From positions 52,764 to 116,763 of the forward strand of contig NZ_LXHE01000007.1 in NCBI RefSeq assembly GCF_001656295.1: a stretch of DNA of 64,000 nucleotides. The letters are read 5' to 3'. The stretch is from Moraxella catarrhalis. GTDB lineage: Bacteria > Pseudomonadota > Gammaproteobacteria > Pseudomonadales > Moraxellaceae. Positions 1 to 8,226 of the stretch are shown in pieces. The position numbers and the translations under genes were made by a program. Positions within the stretch are counted from its first letter, which is position 1, and every line of letters starts with the position of its first letter. The notes under the pieces were generated by a model that did not search any database, had not been told where the DNA came from, and was given only the letters and a program-made list of their open reading frames with translations.

Positions 1-132
1 CATCGTCTTAATCTTGCTGGTTAATAAACTGGCGTTATTTTAGATTTGGTTTTGGATTTATCCAAATGACTGTTTTAGGGTTGCAAATCAGATTTTAACT
101 TTTGATTTATCATCGCCATCTGCTCCACTGTC

Positions 133-291
133 TTAATGATCAGAATTGTTTTTTATTTTCTTGATACCAAAAATCAAACAAATAATCACCCCACCCATGA
201 ATGCAAAATTATCAGAAACAATCGCTGCCATCACAAAACTCATGGCAAGCATGGCAAATGTCCAATCAATTTTATACCCTTTTATTATCAT
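133..291 (-). CDS. Small predicted membrane protein downstream of nuoA (52 aa)
   Basis: I do not recognise this protein. The frame opens with ATG at 291-289 and ends with TAA at 135-133, giving 52 residues. A good ribosome binding site (AAGGAAGG) lies about 4 nt before the start codon. The sequence holds two hydrophobic stretches, about residues 10-24 and 30-43, joined by a short polar turn, and ends in a lysine-rich tail (IKKIKNN). That pattern suggests a two-helix inner-membrane miniprotein. It begins 65 nt after the nuoA stop on the same strand, so it is probably cotranscribed with it. A tiny 14-codon frame (119-75) with a GGAG site follows and may be meaningless. An ATG at 3-1 on the minus strand could start the next gene, possibly nuoB, but this cannot be judged here. 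Confidence 0.5.
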   Translation of the reverse strand: MIIKGYKIDWTFAMLAMSFVMAAIVSDNFAFMGGVIICLIFGIKKIKNNSDH

Positions 292-356
292 AAGCCTTCC
301 TTATCACTTAAAAATCACCCATACCAACAAACACTGTCAATCAATTGGCGGTGCTA

Positions 357-956
357 TTATGAATTAAAATCTTGGGTGGTTACCCGACCTGTGGTATTAA
401 TGTGGTCAATGTTTGCCATATGTGCTTTGTTTTTTTCAATGTCATTAGAAACATTGATGCGTCCTGAAGATTGGGCAGGGACTTTTCCTGTGGGGTCGGT
501 GTGCAGTTCATCAATGCCATGAAAAGCGGTAATGGCGGTCAAATCAAAGTCGGCGGGACGGCTTAGGATGCGTTTTTTCTTAATGCGTTTATCGGCAGGC
601 GCCCAGTTCATCGCACCCAAACGCAGCTCATAGATCAGACCGACAAACAAAATGGCAATGAAGATCGCCGCCGCGGTAAATCCATACCAATTCACTTCGC
701 GCACACTGACTGCATAAGCATATAAAAACAATGCTTCTAAATCAAAAATGACAAAGAAAATGGCGACCAAATAGAATTTAGCAGATAAGCGAATGCGCGC
801 CGAACCAGCAGACACCACCCCTGCTTCAAAGGTTTCTTGCTTTTGAGACCCTGATGAACGCCCGCCAAGAAGACGTGGCACTACCAACATAAAAACAACC
901 AGACCTACGGCGGCTAGCAAAAATGCAATCGCTGACCAATTGGCTAACATAATCAC
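357..956 (-). CDS. nuoA: NADH-quinone oxidoreductase subunit A (complex I)
   Basis: NuoA is a small inner-membrane subunit of proton-pumping complex I, at the junction between the membrane arm and the quinone-reducing peripheral arm. The 199-residue product has three hydrophobic segments (about residues 5-27, 63-84 and 90-112). The loop after the first carries the family's conserved region, with ETFEAG and an acidic FDLEALFLYAYA helix. A soluble C-terminal tail of about 80 residues follows. This is longer than the roughly 120-150 residues common in the family, but long tails are known in Acinetobacter-type NuoA. The ATG at 956 has AGAGGTGATT directly before it. nuoA is normally first in its operon, and the 5' side here has promoter features. 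nuoB is not seen in the 356 nt to the left; a small ORF is there instead. Confidence 0.9.
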   Translation of the reverse strand: MIMLANWSAIAFLLAAVGLVVFMLVVPRLLGGRSSGSQKQETFEAGVVSAGSARIRLSAKFYLVAIFFVIFDLEALFLYAYAVSVREVNWYGFTAAAIFIAILFVGLIYELRLGAMNWAPADKRIKKKRILSRPADFDLTAITAFHGIDELHTDPTGKVPAQSSGRINVSNDIEKNKAHMANIDHINTTGRVTTQDFNS

Positions 957-970
957 CTCTATGTGATCTC

Positions 971-1012
971 AATTTTGTAAAATGGTGGTATTATAACACA
1001 CTTTACAAAATT
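971..1012 (-). promoter_or_regulatory. nuoA promoter region with flanking dyad
   Basis: On the minus strand a perfect -10 hexamer TATAAT lies at 995-990. It is bracketed by an exact 11-bp inverted repeat, AATTTTGTAAA at 971-981 and TTTACAAAATT at 1002-1012, with arms 20 nt apart. No convincing -35 is seen. The placement of the arms on both sides of the -10 element is what an operator would look like. No regulator is identified, and AT-rich chance remains possible. Confidence 0.4.
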
Positions 1013-1129
1013 ACATCATTTTAGCAATGAATTTATCCCAAGAAATTATTTCAAATTATTATGGTATGATTTTGTTAGCAAGTACTATGTAAAAAATTCA
1101 TCCAAACATTCTAAAGTAGCGTGATTGGA

Positions 1130-1342
1130 CTAAACCGCCTGCGCGTCAAAACCCGCCTCTTCGATCGCCTCAATGATCGCTTCGGCATCACAGGCTGACT
1201 CATCAAATGCCACCACTGCCAAGCCATCTTCAAGGCTAACAGAGATCGCCTCCACGCCAGCCACCGCTTGCAAAGCTTTTTGGACGCTGCTGACACAGCC
1301 GCTACAAGTCATACCCTCGATCTTAATCTCAATTTTTTTCAT
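1130..1342 (-). CDS. Heavy-metal-associated (CopZ-like) metallochaperone
   Basis: This is a 70-residue single HMA domain of the type that binds Cu(I) and passes it to P-type ATPases or other copper proteins in the cytosol. The metal site GMTCSGC (residues 10-16, MxCxxC) is intact. The rest fits the beta-alpha-beta-beta-alpha-beta fold, with conserved AIxVSLED and the A-AIIEAIEEAGFDA helix near the end. The start ATG at 1342 has AAGGATG about 5 nt upstream. No copper ATPase or CueR-type regulator is next to it. The nearest neighbour on the same strand is a DUF305 lipoprotein, a family often found with copper and other metal genes, so a loose copper-handling association is possible. The exact metal cannot be read from sequence. 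Confidence 0.88.
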   Translation of the reverse strand: MKKIEIKIEGMTCSGCVSSVQKALQAVAGVEAISVSLEDGLAVVAFDESACDAEAIIEAIEEAGFDAQAV

Positions 1343-1480
1343 AACGCATCCTTATCCTGTACTAAAAAGTCATCAGAGTATAACACAGTTGTCATATAGT
1401 TGTCATATAAGCCTTAAGCAAAATAAAAACCCAAGCGTCTATTTTTTCGCTTGAGTTTAAAAATTTCAGTCTTATAAAAT

Positions 1481-2161
1481 TCAGTCAGCATCATGCAGCC
1501 AATTTTGCAGGGCTTTTAATTCGGTAGTTTGAGTGATGATAATATCTTCTGCCAAGACGGCGACTTCTGCATCTAGCCCCATCTCGAGCGCTTGCTCAGC
1601 CATATGAATGGCTTGTAGCTGATGCATCTGCATCAGATGAATAAACGCTTTATCCGCCGTTTGGGAGTTGGCGGCTGTTATCAGCGTTTGGGTATAATAA
1701 GATTCATAGCCATTAAAAGCCAAATGTGGTGACTGCTCAGTCCGCTCATGTGTTAGCGCATCATTAGCAAGCCACTGCCTCATCCATGCCATTTGTGCTT
1801 GTTGTATGTCTATGCTGCGCTGAGCGATATTTAGCGCTTGCTCATCTGACCCAAATTTAAGCTGAACATACGCCATCATGACGACAGCTTGCTGATGATT
1901 GAGCATGGTGCTGACAAATTGATGGTTAATGTCCGTACTAAGGCTTTGGTTTTGGATGGTCTGCCCTAACTCTTGGATGATTTGAACATAGCTTTGGTGG
2001 TAGTCATCGCTAAATTTTGTGGGCTGCGGCTGCTTGATGGCACCAGATGACTCATCAGTTTGGCTACAGCCAGCGAGACCACCTGCCATCACAGAGCTAA
2101 TGAATAGATACTGCACAGCTTTGATCACAGTCTGCTTACATTTTGATCGCTGATTGATCAT
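1481..2161 (-). CDS. DUF305-family lipoprotein
   Basis: A predicted lipoprotein of 226 residues whose function is not established. After a short basic N-terminus and a hydrophobic stretch comes a lipobox, LAGC, so the mature protein should be lipid-anchored at the cysteine. The body is helical and histidine/methionine-rich and has the DUF305 (ferritin-like four-helix) signature: a first MLNHQQAVVMMAY helix and a second MQMHQLQAIHMAEQAL helix. I chose ATG at 2161 rather than the upstream GTG at 2176, because GAGGTG sits 7 nt before 2161 and the GTG overlaps that site. DUF305 genes often occur with copper-resistance genes, and the CopZ-like gene lies just downstream. A metal-related periplasmic role is inference only. 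Confidence 0.75.
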   Translation of the reverse strand: MINQRSKCKQTVIKAVQYLFISSVMAGGLAGCSQTDESSGAIKQPQPTKFSDDYHQSYVQIIQELGQTIQNQSLSTDINHQFVSTMLNHQQAVVMMAYVQLKFGSDEQALNIAQRSIDIQQAQMAWMRQWLANDALTHERTEQSPHLAFNGYESYYTQTLITAANSQTADKAFIHLMQMHQLQAIHMAEQALEMGLDAEVAVLAEDIIITQTTELKALQNWLHDAD

Positions 2162-2242
2162 AGTGATACACCTCACCGCCGATCCAAGATCGCTATGAGC
2201 ATCAGGCGCATCGCAAGTGCCTGATGCTCATGGTCACACAGA

Positions 2243-2911
2243 TTACTGGCTGATGACATCGACACCGTTTGGCGGTGTAAAATTAAACTGCGCTGCCGCC
2301 AATTTTTTATTCAAAGAAATGTTGCTAAAGCGAATGGTGGTGGTCTGACCGATAGCATCGTGAAGCACCATCATCACAGGACGACCGTCACTAAAGCTCA
2401 AAGACAAGCTTTTAAAATTGGCGCTGCTTGATTTGGGCGTCAATACGAAGTAATTTTTATTGGCATTGGGCTGGCTGACATTAAAGTTTTGGCTGATTTG
2501 GCTAGGATCGCCTGACAGCAGCAGCGCTGGAGCTTCGCCCACTTGATTGCTGACCGACTGGCGGGTGGCTTGCTGCAAATCTTTATCATAAATCCACACG
2601 GTGCTGCCATTAGCCACAATCAGCTGCTCGGCTGGTGATTTGGTTTCCCAGCGGAACTGGTTCTGGCGCTGAACACTCATAGAGCCTGTAAAATTGGTGG
2701 TCTTATTGCCTGCTTTTGTGGTTTGGCTAAAATTCGCTGTCATTGAGCGAATGCCCACAAGCTGATTATTTAAATTTTTGGCGGCGGTTTGCTGAGAAGC
2801 TGCCGCAGCGTGAGCGGTGGTTGCCAGTGCCATAGGTGCTGTGGCAGCCGTCACCGTTGCCGCTGCTATAAGTGCTTTGATCGCCATGGCTTTGATGGTT
2901 GAAGTCGTCAT
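2243..2911 (-). CDS. lolA: Outer-membrane lipoprotein carrier protein LolA
   Basis: LolA is the periplasmic chaperone that takes lipoproteins released by the LolCDE transporter and hands them to LolB at the outer membrane. The 222-residue protein starts with a long alanine-rich signal peptide (cleavage probably near ATTAHA-AAA, residue 36). The mature part shows the family features: an N-terminal MTANFSQTT strand, GSMSVQRQNQFRWETKSP, a hydrophobic-cavity region with IVANGSTVWIYDKDLQQ, and the C-terminal strands. The fold and length (about 185 mature residues) match the family. The start ATG is preceded by GAGGGAAAATT. It is unlinked to ftsK or rarA, its usual neighbours in enterics. In this window lolA is relevant to TbpB, which is also a lipoprotein that must cross the periplasm. 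Confidence 0.88.
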   Translation of the reverse strand: MTTSTIKAMAIKALIAAATVTAATAPMALATTAHAAAASQQTAAKNLNNQLVGIRSMTANFSQTTKAGNKTTNFTGSMSVQRQNQFRWETKSPAEQLIVANGSTVWIYDKDLQQATRQSVSNQVGEAPALLLSGDPSQISQNFNVSQPNANKNYFVLTPKSSSANFKSLSLSFSDGRPVMMVLHDAIGQTTTIRFSNISLNKKLAAAQFNFTPPNGVDVISQ

Positions 2912-3257
2912 AATTTTCCCTCATAAATTAAATGACAAAATATGCGTCATTGATCTAAAATTTTAAGTCGCTCATGAATGTTTGATGCATTTTGCCAAAT
3001 TACCGTGTTGCAATCTACATAAAAAATGCAAAGGAACGCACCTGATTGTTACTGCCTACTGGAAAATTGGCAGATTTGAGCACAAAAGTTGCCCAAAACC
3101 ATGAAAAATGCTGTATTTGTAACAAAGTATGACATTCTGATGGCATCATTTTGACAAAATTGATTTAAATTACTCAAAGTTCGTGCAAAAATTTTGTCAT
3201 TTTAAGCAAAATCCTGCCAAAATTTGTGATTTTGACAGGCTAAAATATCAAACTGGC
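2912..3257. other. Intergenic region between pdxH and lolA
   Basis: This 346-nt AT-rich stretch separates two minus-strand genes. It should hold the lolA promoter and the pdxH 3' end, but I see no strong -35/-10 pair, no clear intrinsic terminator and no supported small ORF. Several short A/T runs containing TTTTG and CAAAA give weak self-complementarity only. Confidence 0.5.
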
Positions 3258-3893
3258 TTATGGTAAAAGACGCTGAATTTCCCAAGACTCACCGTGTTTG
3301 GTGTATGTCATGCGATCGTGCATACGCCCAAGACGCCCCTGCCAAAACTCAGCGCGCTCAACGATCATCTCATACCCACCCCAAAAGCTTGGGTGCGGTA
3401 CAGATTCGCCAAAACGCTGATCAAGTTCTACAAACTTATCTTCCATGGTTTGGCGGCTATCCACCACGCCACTTTGGGGCTGACTCACCCAAGCACCCAA
3501 CTGGCTTTCGCGTGGACGCTTGGCAAAATAAGCCGCAGATTTTTCGCTAGAAATCTTTTTCATTTGACCGCCCAAACGGACTTGGCGCTCAAGCCCTTGC
3601 CAAAAAAACAGTACTTCAGCATTGGGATTATCGGCAAGATCCTGACCCTTGGCACTGTCATAATTGGTATAAAACACCACGCCTTGATCGGTCAGCTCAC
3701 GCATCAGCACAATACGAACACTTGGGCGACCATCTGCGCCACAAGTTGCCAAGCTCATCGCATAAGGCTCGGGCAGCTTGGCATCGACCGCTTCATCAAA
3801 CCATGCTCGAAACAAATCAAAAGGGTTATTTGGCAGCTCTGCATCAGCCAAAATATATTTTTCGTAGGATTGTCTATGATCTGTCAAATCCAC
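3258..3893 (-). CDS. pdxH: Pyridoxamine 5'-phosphate oxidase
   Basis: PdxH is the FMN-dependent oxidase that turns pyridoxine or pyridoxamine 5'-phosphate into pyridoxal 5'-phosphate, the last step of de novo and salvage B6 synthesis. Family signatures are visible: substrate and FMN contacts in AMSLATCGADGRPSVRIVLM, then FYTNYDSAKGQDLADNP, QVRLGG, and the C-terminal phosphate-binding region with FWQGRLGRMHDR. I place the start at GTG 3893 (product starts MDLTDHRQ, 211 aa). The sequence AGGAG at 3905-3901 lies 7 nt before it and would fall inside the coding region if the upstream TTG at 3914 were used. glmM lies upstream on the same strand with a 54-nt gap from its stop. Confidence 0.9.
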   Translation of the reverse strand: MDLTDHRQSYEKYILADAELPNNPFDLFRAWFDEAVDAKLPEPYAMSLATCGADGRPSVRIVLMRELTDQGVVFYTNYDSAKGQDLADNPNAEVLFFWQGLERQVRLGGQMKKISSEKSAAYFAKRPRESQLGAWVSQPQSGVVDSRQTMEDKFVELDQRFGESVPHPSFWGGYEMIVERAEFWQGRLGRMHDRMTYTKHGESWEIQRLLP

Positions 3894-3947
3894 AATCGGT
3901 CTCCTAAGATACAATAAAGTGACACATCGTCACAATTTAATCAGTTA

Positions 3948-5303
3948 TTAAGCCAGGACGCGCTTGACTTCTGCGGCTAATTTTTCTGCTAAGGCTTGGC
4001 AGCTGCTTTCGTCTTGGTGCTCAACCATCACACGGATGACAGGCTCGGTGCCTGATTTGCGGATCAGCAAGCGACCTTGATCCAAAAGTGATTTTTCTGC
4101 TTCATCGAAGATGGCTTTGAGTTCTTCATTGGCATACGGGTCGCTCATTTGAGATAGGCGCACATTGATCAGCTTTTGGGGAAATGGCGTGTATCCTTGG
4201 ATCAATTCGCTGAGCGCCTTGCCTGTTTCTGCCATGCAGCTGAGCACCTGTAAGCCTGCCACAATCGCATCCCCTGTACGGCTTTTATCCAAACATAAAA
4301 TATGCCCCGATGGCTCACCGCCGATAGACCAACCCCGCTCTTCTAAGTCTTGCATGACATAGCGATCACCCACTTTGGCACGATGAAAATCTATCCCCTG
4401 ATCAGCCAAAGCCAGCTCAAGCGCCACATTACTCATCAAAGTGCCGACCACGCCTGCAGGCTTAAGATGCTTGGCAAGTATATATAAGATCCCATCCCCA
4501 TCCACGATATTGCCTTGCTCATCGGTCATGATAATGCGATCGCCATCGCCATCTAATGCGATGCCCACATCTGCGCCATGCTCACGCACTGCTGCCTGAA
4601 TGACCTCAGGATGAGTTGAGCCACAATGATCATTGATATTGACGCCATCAGGGGTATTATGAATGGCGATGACTTGTGCGCCAAGCTCTTTGAGTACTCG
4701 AGGTGCTGCGCTGTAGCCTGCGCCATTGGCACAATCGACGACGATTTTTAGATGGGATAAATTAAAATGATAAGGGAAACTGCCTTTACAATATTCGATA
4801 TATCTGCCTTTGGCATCGGCGACACGGTGATTTTTGCCGATGGCGTCTGATTTAATGCCTGCTAGGCGCGCCATGCGGGCATTAGTATCTCCGACCAAGT
4901 TATCTAGCTCGACATTGATGGCATTTTGCATATCGTCAGAGATTTTTTTGCCTTCATGGCTGAAGAATTTCACACCATTATCTTGGTACGGATTATGCGA
5001 CGCTGAGATCACCACGCCCATGTCGGCATGGAAACTTTTGACCAAATGCGCAATCGCAGGCGTGGGCAACGGTCCAAGCATATAAACATCAACGCCCGCC
5101 GCATTAAAGCCCGCCTGCAGCGCCGCTTCGATGACATAGCCTGACAGACGCGTATCCTTTCCGATCAATACGCTTGGGCGCTTATTTGGTGATTTTTCAA
5201 CTAAAACTCGCCCCGCACCAAAACCCAAGCGCAGCAAAAAATCTGGGGTAATTGGAAAAACTCCAAACTCTCCTCGAATACCATCTGTACCAAAATAGCT
5301 CAT
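3948..5303 (-). CDS. glmM: Phosphoglucosamine mutase
   Basis: GlmM converts glucosamine-6-phosphate to glucosamine-1-phosphate, feeding UDP-GlcNAc for peptidoglycan and lipooligosaccharide. The 451-residue protein has the four-domain phosphohexomutase layout. FGTDGIRG is at the start; the phosphoserine loop [13 protein letters not shown] lies near residue 100; the Mg2+-binding DGDGDR motif is near 240; the sugar-binding GEPSGH loop is near 325; and the phosphate-binding loop [12 protein letters not shown] is close to the C-terminus. Three in-frame starts are stacked (TTG, ATG, ATG). I chose the last, at 5303, because AAGGA is 6 nt upstream of it and it gives the usual [11 protein letters not shown] opening. 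It is divergent from the hydrolase gene at 5563. Confidence 0.95.
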   Translation of the reverse strand: MSYFGTDGIRGEFGVFPITPDFLLRLGFGAGRVLVEKSPNKRPSVLIGKDTRLSGYVIEAALQAGFNAAGVDVYMLGPLPTPAIAHLVKSFHADMGVVISASHNPYQDNGVKFFSHEGKKISDDMQNAINVELDNLVGDTNARMARLAGIKSDAIGKNHRVADAKGRYIEYCKGSFPYHFNLSHLKIVVDCANGAGYSAAPRVLKELGAQVIAIHNTPDGVNINDHCGSTHPEVIQAAVREHGADVGIALDGDGDRIIMTDEQGNIVDGDGILYILAKHLKPAGVVGTLMSNVALELALADQGIDFHRAKVGDRYVMQDLEERGWSIGGEPSGHILCLDKSRTGDAIVAGLQVLSCMAETGKALSELIQGYTPFPQKLINVRLSQMSDPYANEELKAIFDEAEKSLLDQGRLLIRKSGTEPVIRVMVEHQDESSCQALAEKLAAEVKRVLA

Positions 5304-5489
5304 CATCAATCCTTATCACAATGTATTATATGCTTACCTAACGCAGTCTTAGCGCCGCTTGTCTTTATGATGAATTATACAGCCATCATCCATAAAATTA
5401 TAGCACATTCAAAAAGAAAATGAATTATGACAACTGGGTGAATTTATCGTCTATTTGACAAATAAGATCACAAAACAAGCGCTAGCAAA

Positions 5490-5518
5490 TTGACCCAAAG
5501 TCATGTATGCTTTATACA
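5490..5518 (+). promoter_or_regulatory. Sigma-70-type promoter for the alpha/beta hydrolase operon
   Basis: The -35 hexamer TTGACC is at 5490-5495 and the -10 hexamer TATACA at 5513-5518, separated by exactly 17 nt. The hydrolase start codon is about 45 nt downstream of the -10. The glmM promoter must lie in the same 253-nt divergent region but is less clear. Confidence 0.65.
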
Positions 5519-5562
5519 TTGAATACTGAGTCATTTTTTGATAACTGTTTTAGGATAATGAT

Positions 5563-6453
5563 ATGACAATCGCCAATATTAATCAGCTAGATCAATTGCC
5601 CAAATCTATAAAAACTGGCAAACCTGTACTACATTTTGTGCATGCCAACGGTGTCCCTACGCCGACTTATCAGCCGATGCTTGATAAACTTGCCGAACAC
5701 TTTACCATCGTGTCAATCGATAAATTAGGCACACATCCTAGCTATCCAGTCGATAATCACTGGCAAAGTCTGACGCGCCAAGTGGGCGATAGCATCGATG
5801 ATGCCTGCCGCGAGCATGGCGTGCCAACATTGGTGGCAGTTGGGCACTCGGTGGGTGCGATGACGACCATGCAGACGTTACTTGCCAATCCCAAGCCGAT
5901 CAGTCAAGCGATTTTATTAGATCCATCTTTGATCACCACGCGTAATGCGCTGTCTTATCATCTTGCCAAATTGATTGATCGGCAAATTGGGCGCATCCCC
6001 AAATTTCGCTATCGGCTGATTGACAGATTATCGCCTGCCCATAAATCCAAACGCCGTAAAGATACCTATGACAGCCGAGAAGATGCGTATCAATCTTTAC
6101 GACAAAAAGCACTGTTTGCCCCTTTTGATGAGCGCAGTTTTAATAATTACATTCAATACGGCTTTGAGCCGACCGCTGATGGTAAATATACGCTAAGCAT
6201 TCCAAAGTCTGTGGAAGTGTCGATTTTTCGCACCATTCCTTCATTGTATTGGTTAAAATCGATCTCAGCGACCAAGCCGATGACTTTGATTGCAGGTCAA
6301 GACAGCCATTTCACCAAAATCGGCTCATACCAAGATGCTTATAAAAAGTTTGACATTCCTGTGTGCTATGTGGCAGGCTCGCACATGTTTCCACTTGAGC
6401 ACCCTGAGCAGACCGCCGAAGATATCCTAAACACCATCATCGAACAGCTGTAA
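5563..6453 (+). CDS. Alpha/beta-fold hydrolase
   Basis: A 296-residue cytosolic serine hydrolase of unknown substrate. The oxyanion-side motif HFVHANGVPTPTY (about residues 24-36) and the nucleophile elbow GHSVG (serine near residue 97) are clear. The acid is probably the aspartate in AGQDSHF near 250, and the catalytic histidine the one in AGSHMFPLEHPEQT near 275. The central cap is rich in basic residues (KSKRRKDTYDSRED). The ATG follows a weak AGGATAATGAT. The next gene starts 3 nt after this stop, so the two are cotranscribed. Possible activities include esterase, lipase or haloperoxidase-like reactions; sequence alone does not decide. Confidence 0.85.
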   Translation: MTIANINQLDQLPKSIKTGKPVLHFVHANGVPTPTYQPMLDKLAEHFTIVSIDKLGTHPSYPVDNHWQSLTRQVGDSIDDACREHGVPTLVAVGHSVGAMTTMQTLLANPKPISQAILLDPSLITTRNALSYHLAKLIDRQIGRIPKFRYRLIDRLSPAHKSKRRKDTYDSREDAYQSLRQKALFAPFDERSFNNYIQYGFEPTADGKYTLSIPKSVEVSIFRTIPSLYWLKSISATKPMTLIAGQDSHFTKIGSYQDAYKKFDIPVCYVAGSHMFPLEHPEQTAEDILNTIIEQL

Positions 6454-6456
6454 ATC

Positions 6457-7224
6457 ATGCCCAGCTCTCAGCCGCTGCTAAGATACACGCCAATCACAGC
6501 CATATTTTTGATCGTTGCTGTGGTTGGCAGTATTTTTGTTTTTCAAAATGGGTGGTATTTTTTACTCAAAATGATTGCCGATTCGTCGGTGGCGTCTTTT
6601 ACCGCTGACAATACCTTGACCATCATGTCACTGGTGCTGACGGCGGTGTCGTTGGCATGGCTGATTTTGATTTGGCAATACTTGCGCATCAGGCAATTGA
6701 CCAATGACCAAACTCAAGCTGTCAAACTTTGGTGGCATTATTTTGGCTTTGAGCCGATGCGTCTCAGGTCATTTTTGGGGGCACTTGCAGTACTCATGGC
6801 AAGCATCGCATTATCAAGCTGGGTGGTCGCACAGCTGAGCGATTGGCTCAAGCCTGCTCCATCAATGGACGCAGCGCAGCTGGTGGATCAAAGCACGCCG
6901 ATGTGGCTATTTGCGCTGCTTGTGCTCATCTGCGCACCTGTCTATGAAGAGCTCATTTGCCGCGGTCTATTTTGGCGCTTGGGCGAAGATATTTTTAGCC
7001 CCTTATTCACGCATCCGCAATCCATTCAAATCGCCATCAGTCTATTATCCAGTGGTATTTTTTCGATATTACATTTTCAATATAACTATATCGATCTGAT
7101 CATGATGGTGGCAATTTCGCTGGCTTTATGCTACGCGCGCATCCGCACTCAGTCAGTTTTTGCCCCCATGTTACTGCACAGCGTCAATAACAGCTTGGTG
7201 CTGCTATTGATGATTTTTACTTAG
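6457..7224 (+). CDS. CPBP-family intramembrane metalloprotease
   Basis: A 255-residue polytopic inner-membrane protein related to the CAAX prenyl protease/Abi (CPBP) family. Hydrophobic segments appear at about residues 12-32, 48-72, 102-122, 147-165, 190-207, 210-227 and 236-252. The zinc-binding and catalytic motifs are present: EE in VYEELICRGLFWR (EExxxR, about residues 162-168), a histidine in SILHFQYN, and HSVNNSL near the C-terminus. Substrates of bacterial members are mostly unknown; some confer bacteriocin immunity. It starts 3 nt after the hydrolase stop and is probably translated from the same message. Confidence 0.82.
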   Translation: MPSSQPLLRYTPITAIFLIVAVVGSIFVFQNGWYFLLKMIADSSVASFTADNTLTIMSLVLTAVSLAWLILIWQYLRIRQLTNDQTQAVKLWWHYFGFEPMRLRSFLGALAVLMASIALSSWVVAQLSDWLKPAPSMDAAQLVDQSTPMWLFALLVLICAPVYEELICRGLFWRLGEDIFSPLFTHPQSIQIAISLLSSGIFSILHFQYNYIDLIMMVAISLALCYARIRTQSVFAPMLLHSVNNSLVLLLMIFT

Positions 7225-7263
7225 CGGATTTTTGATAGTTTAAATTATGGATTGATACTATTA

Positions 7264-8226
7264 TTAATCATTTTGGGACAAAACTCGCTCACCTGCCTGA
7301 TAAATCTCATCAAGCGTGAGCGAAGATTTACCGCTTAAGTCCTGACGCCAGCGCCGCGCGCCGCTCAATCCTTGAAACAACCCCAAATAATGACGCGTCA
7401 ACGTCGCAAGATTTGCACCTTCATCAGCGCGCTGCTTGAGATATGCCATAAGATTTTCGAAAACCTGACGGCGACTTGGCGGCTGACTGCCCCACAGGTG
7501 ATGACATTCTGCCATCAGATACGGATTATGATAAAACGCGCGCCCCACCATCACGCCATCAACCTGCGTCAAATGCTCGCGAATGGCAGCCAAATGATCA
7601 ATACCGCCATTAATCTCAATGATCAGCTCAGGAAAATCTTGCTTGAGCCGATATACGTCTTCGTATCTCAGGGGTGGGATTTCGCGGTTTTGTTTGGGAG
7701 AAAGCCCTTGTAGCCAAGCGATGCGCGCATGAGCAATAAAATGAGTGCAGCCTGCTTCAGCCACGGTCTCTACAAAATCGCACATAAACTCATAACTGTC
7801 AAAATGATCGATACCGATACGATGTTTGACAGTGACAGGCTTATCCGTGTGATTTTTCATGGCGCGCACCATGTCAGCCACCGTCTTCGGTTCTGCCATC
7901 AGGCAGGCGCCAATTTTATTATGCTGAACCCTATCCGAAGGGCAGCCGACATTGATATTATATTCATCATAAGCGCCGATTTGCTCAGCGACAGCCACCG
8001 CTTTTGCCATCTCGTCAGGATTTGAGCCGCCCAGCTGCAAGACCACAGGGTTTTCACTGCCATGGCATCTAAGCACATGAGCGGCATCACCTTTTAAGAT
8101 CGCGCTTGTACTGATCATTTCGGTGTACAGATGTATATAAGGATTAAAAAGCCTGGCAAATGCCCGAAAATCCATGGTGGTATAATCAATCATTGGGGCA
8201 AGGCTGATGCGTTTATTGGTCATCAT
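7264..8226 (-). CDS. dusA: tRNA-dihydrouridine(20/20a) synthase
   Basis: DusA reduces uridines 20 and 20a in the tRNA D-loop using FMN and NADPH. The 320-residue TIM-barrel shows the Dus signatures: LAPMIDYTTMDFR at the N-terminus, VVLQLGGSNPDEMA, the catalytic-cysteine motif NVGCPSDRV (Cys near residue 95), VKHRIGID, the HARIAWLQGLSPKQNREIPPL segment characteristic of the DusA subgroup, and NGGI and GVMVGRAFYHNP near the phosphate-binding end. The start ATG overlaps the tatD stop as ATGA (8226-8223), which implies translational coupling. Confidence 0.93.
   Translation of the reverse strand: MMTNKRISLAPMIDYTTMDFRAFARLFNPYIHLYTEMISTSAILKGDAAHVLRCHGSENPVVLQLGGSNPDEMAKAVAVAEQIGAYDEYNINVGCPSDRVQHNKIGACLMAEPKTVADMVRAMKNHTDKPVTVKHRIGIDHFDSYEFMCDFVETVAEAGCTHFIAHARIAWLQGLSPKQNREIPPLRYEDVYRLKQDFPELIIEINGGIDHLAAIREHLTQVDGVMVGRAFYHNPYLMAECHHLWGSQPPSRRQVFENLMAYLKQRADEGANLATLTRHYLGLFQGLSGARRWRQDLSGKSSLTLDEIYQAGERVLSQND

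Noticed and set aside
136..522. Plus-strand 128-codon frame (and a nested 73-codon frame) at the left edge
   Set aside because: Antisense to nuoA and to the small ORF at 133-291, composition like a shadow, no ribosome site.
3294..3917. Plus-strand 207-codon frame opposite pdxH
   Set aside because: Fully antisense to a well-supported gene; the sequence has no recognisable domain.
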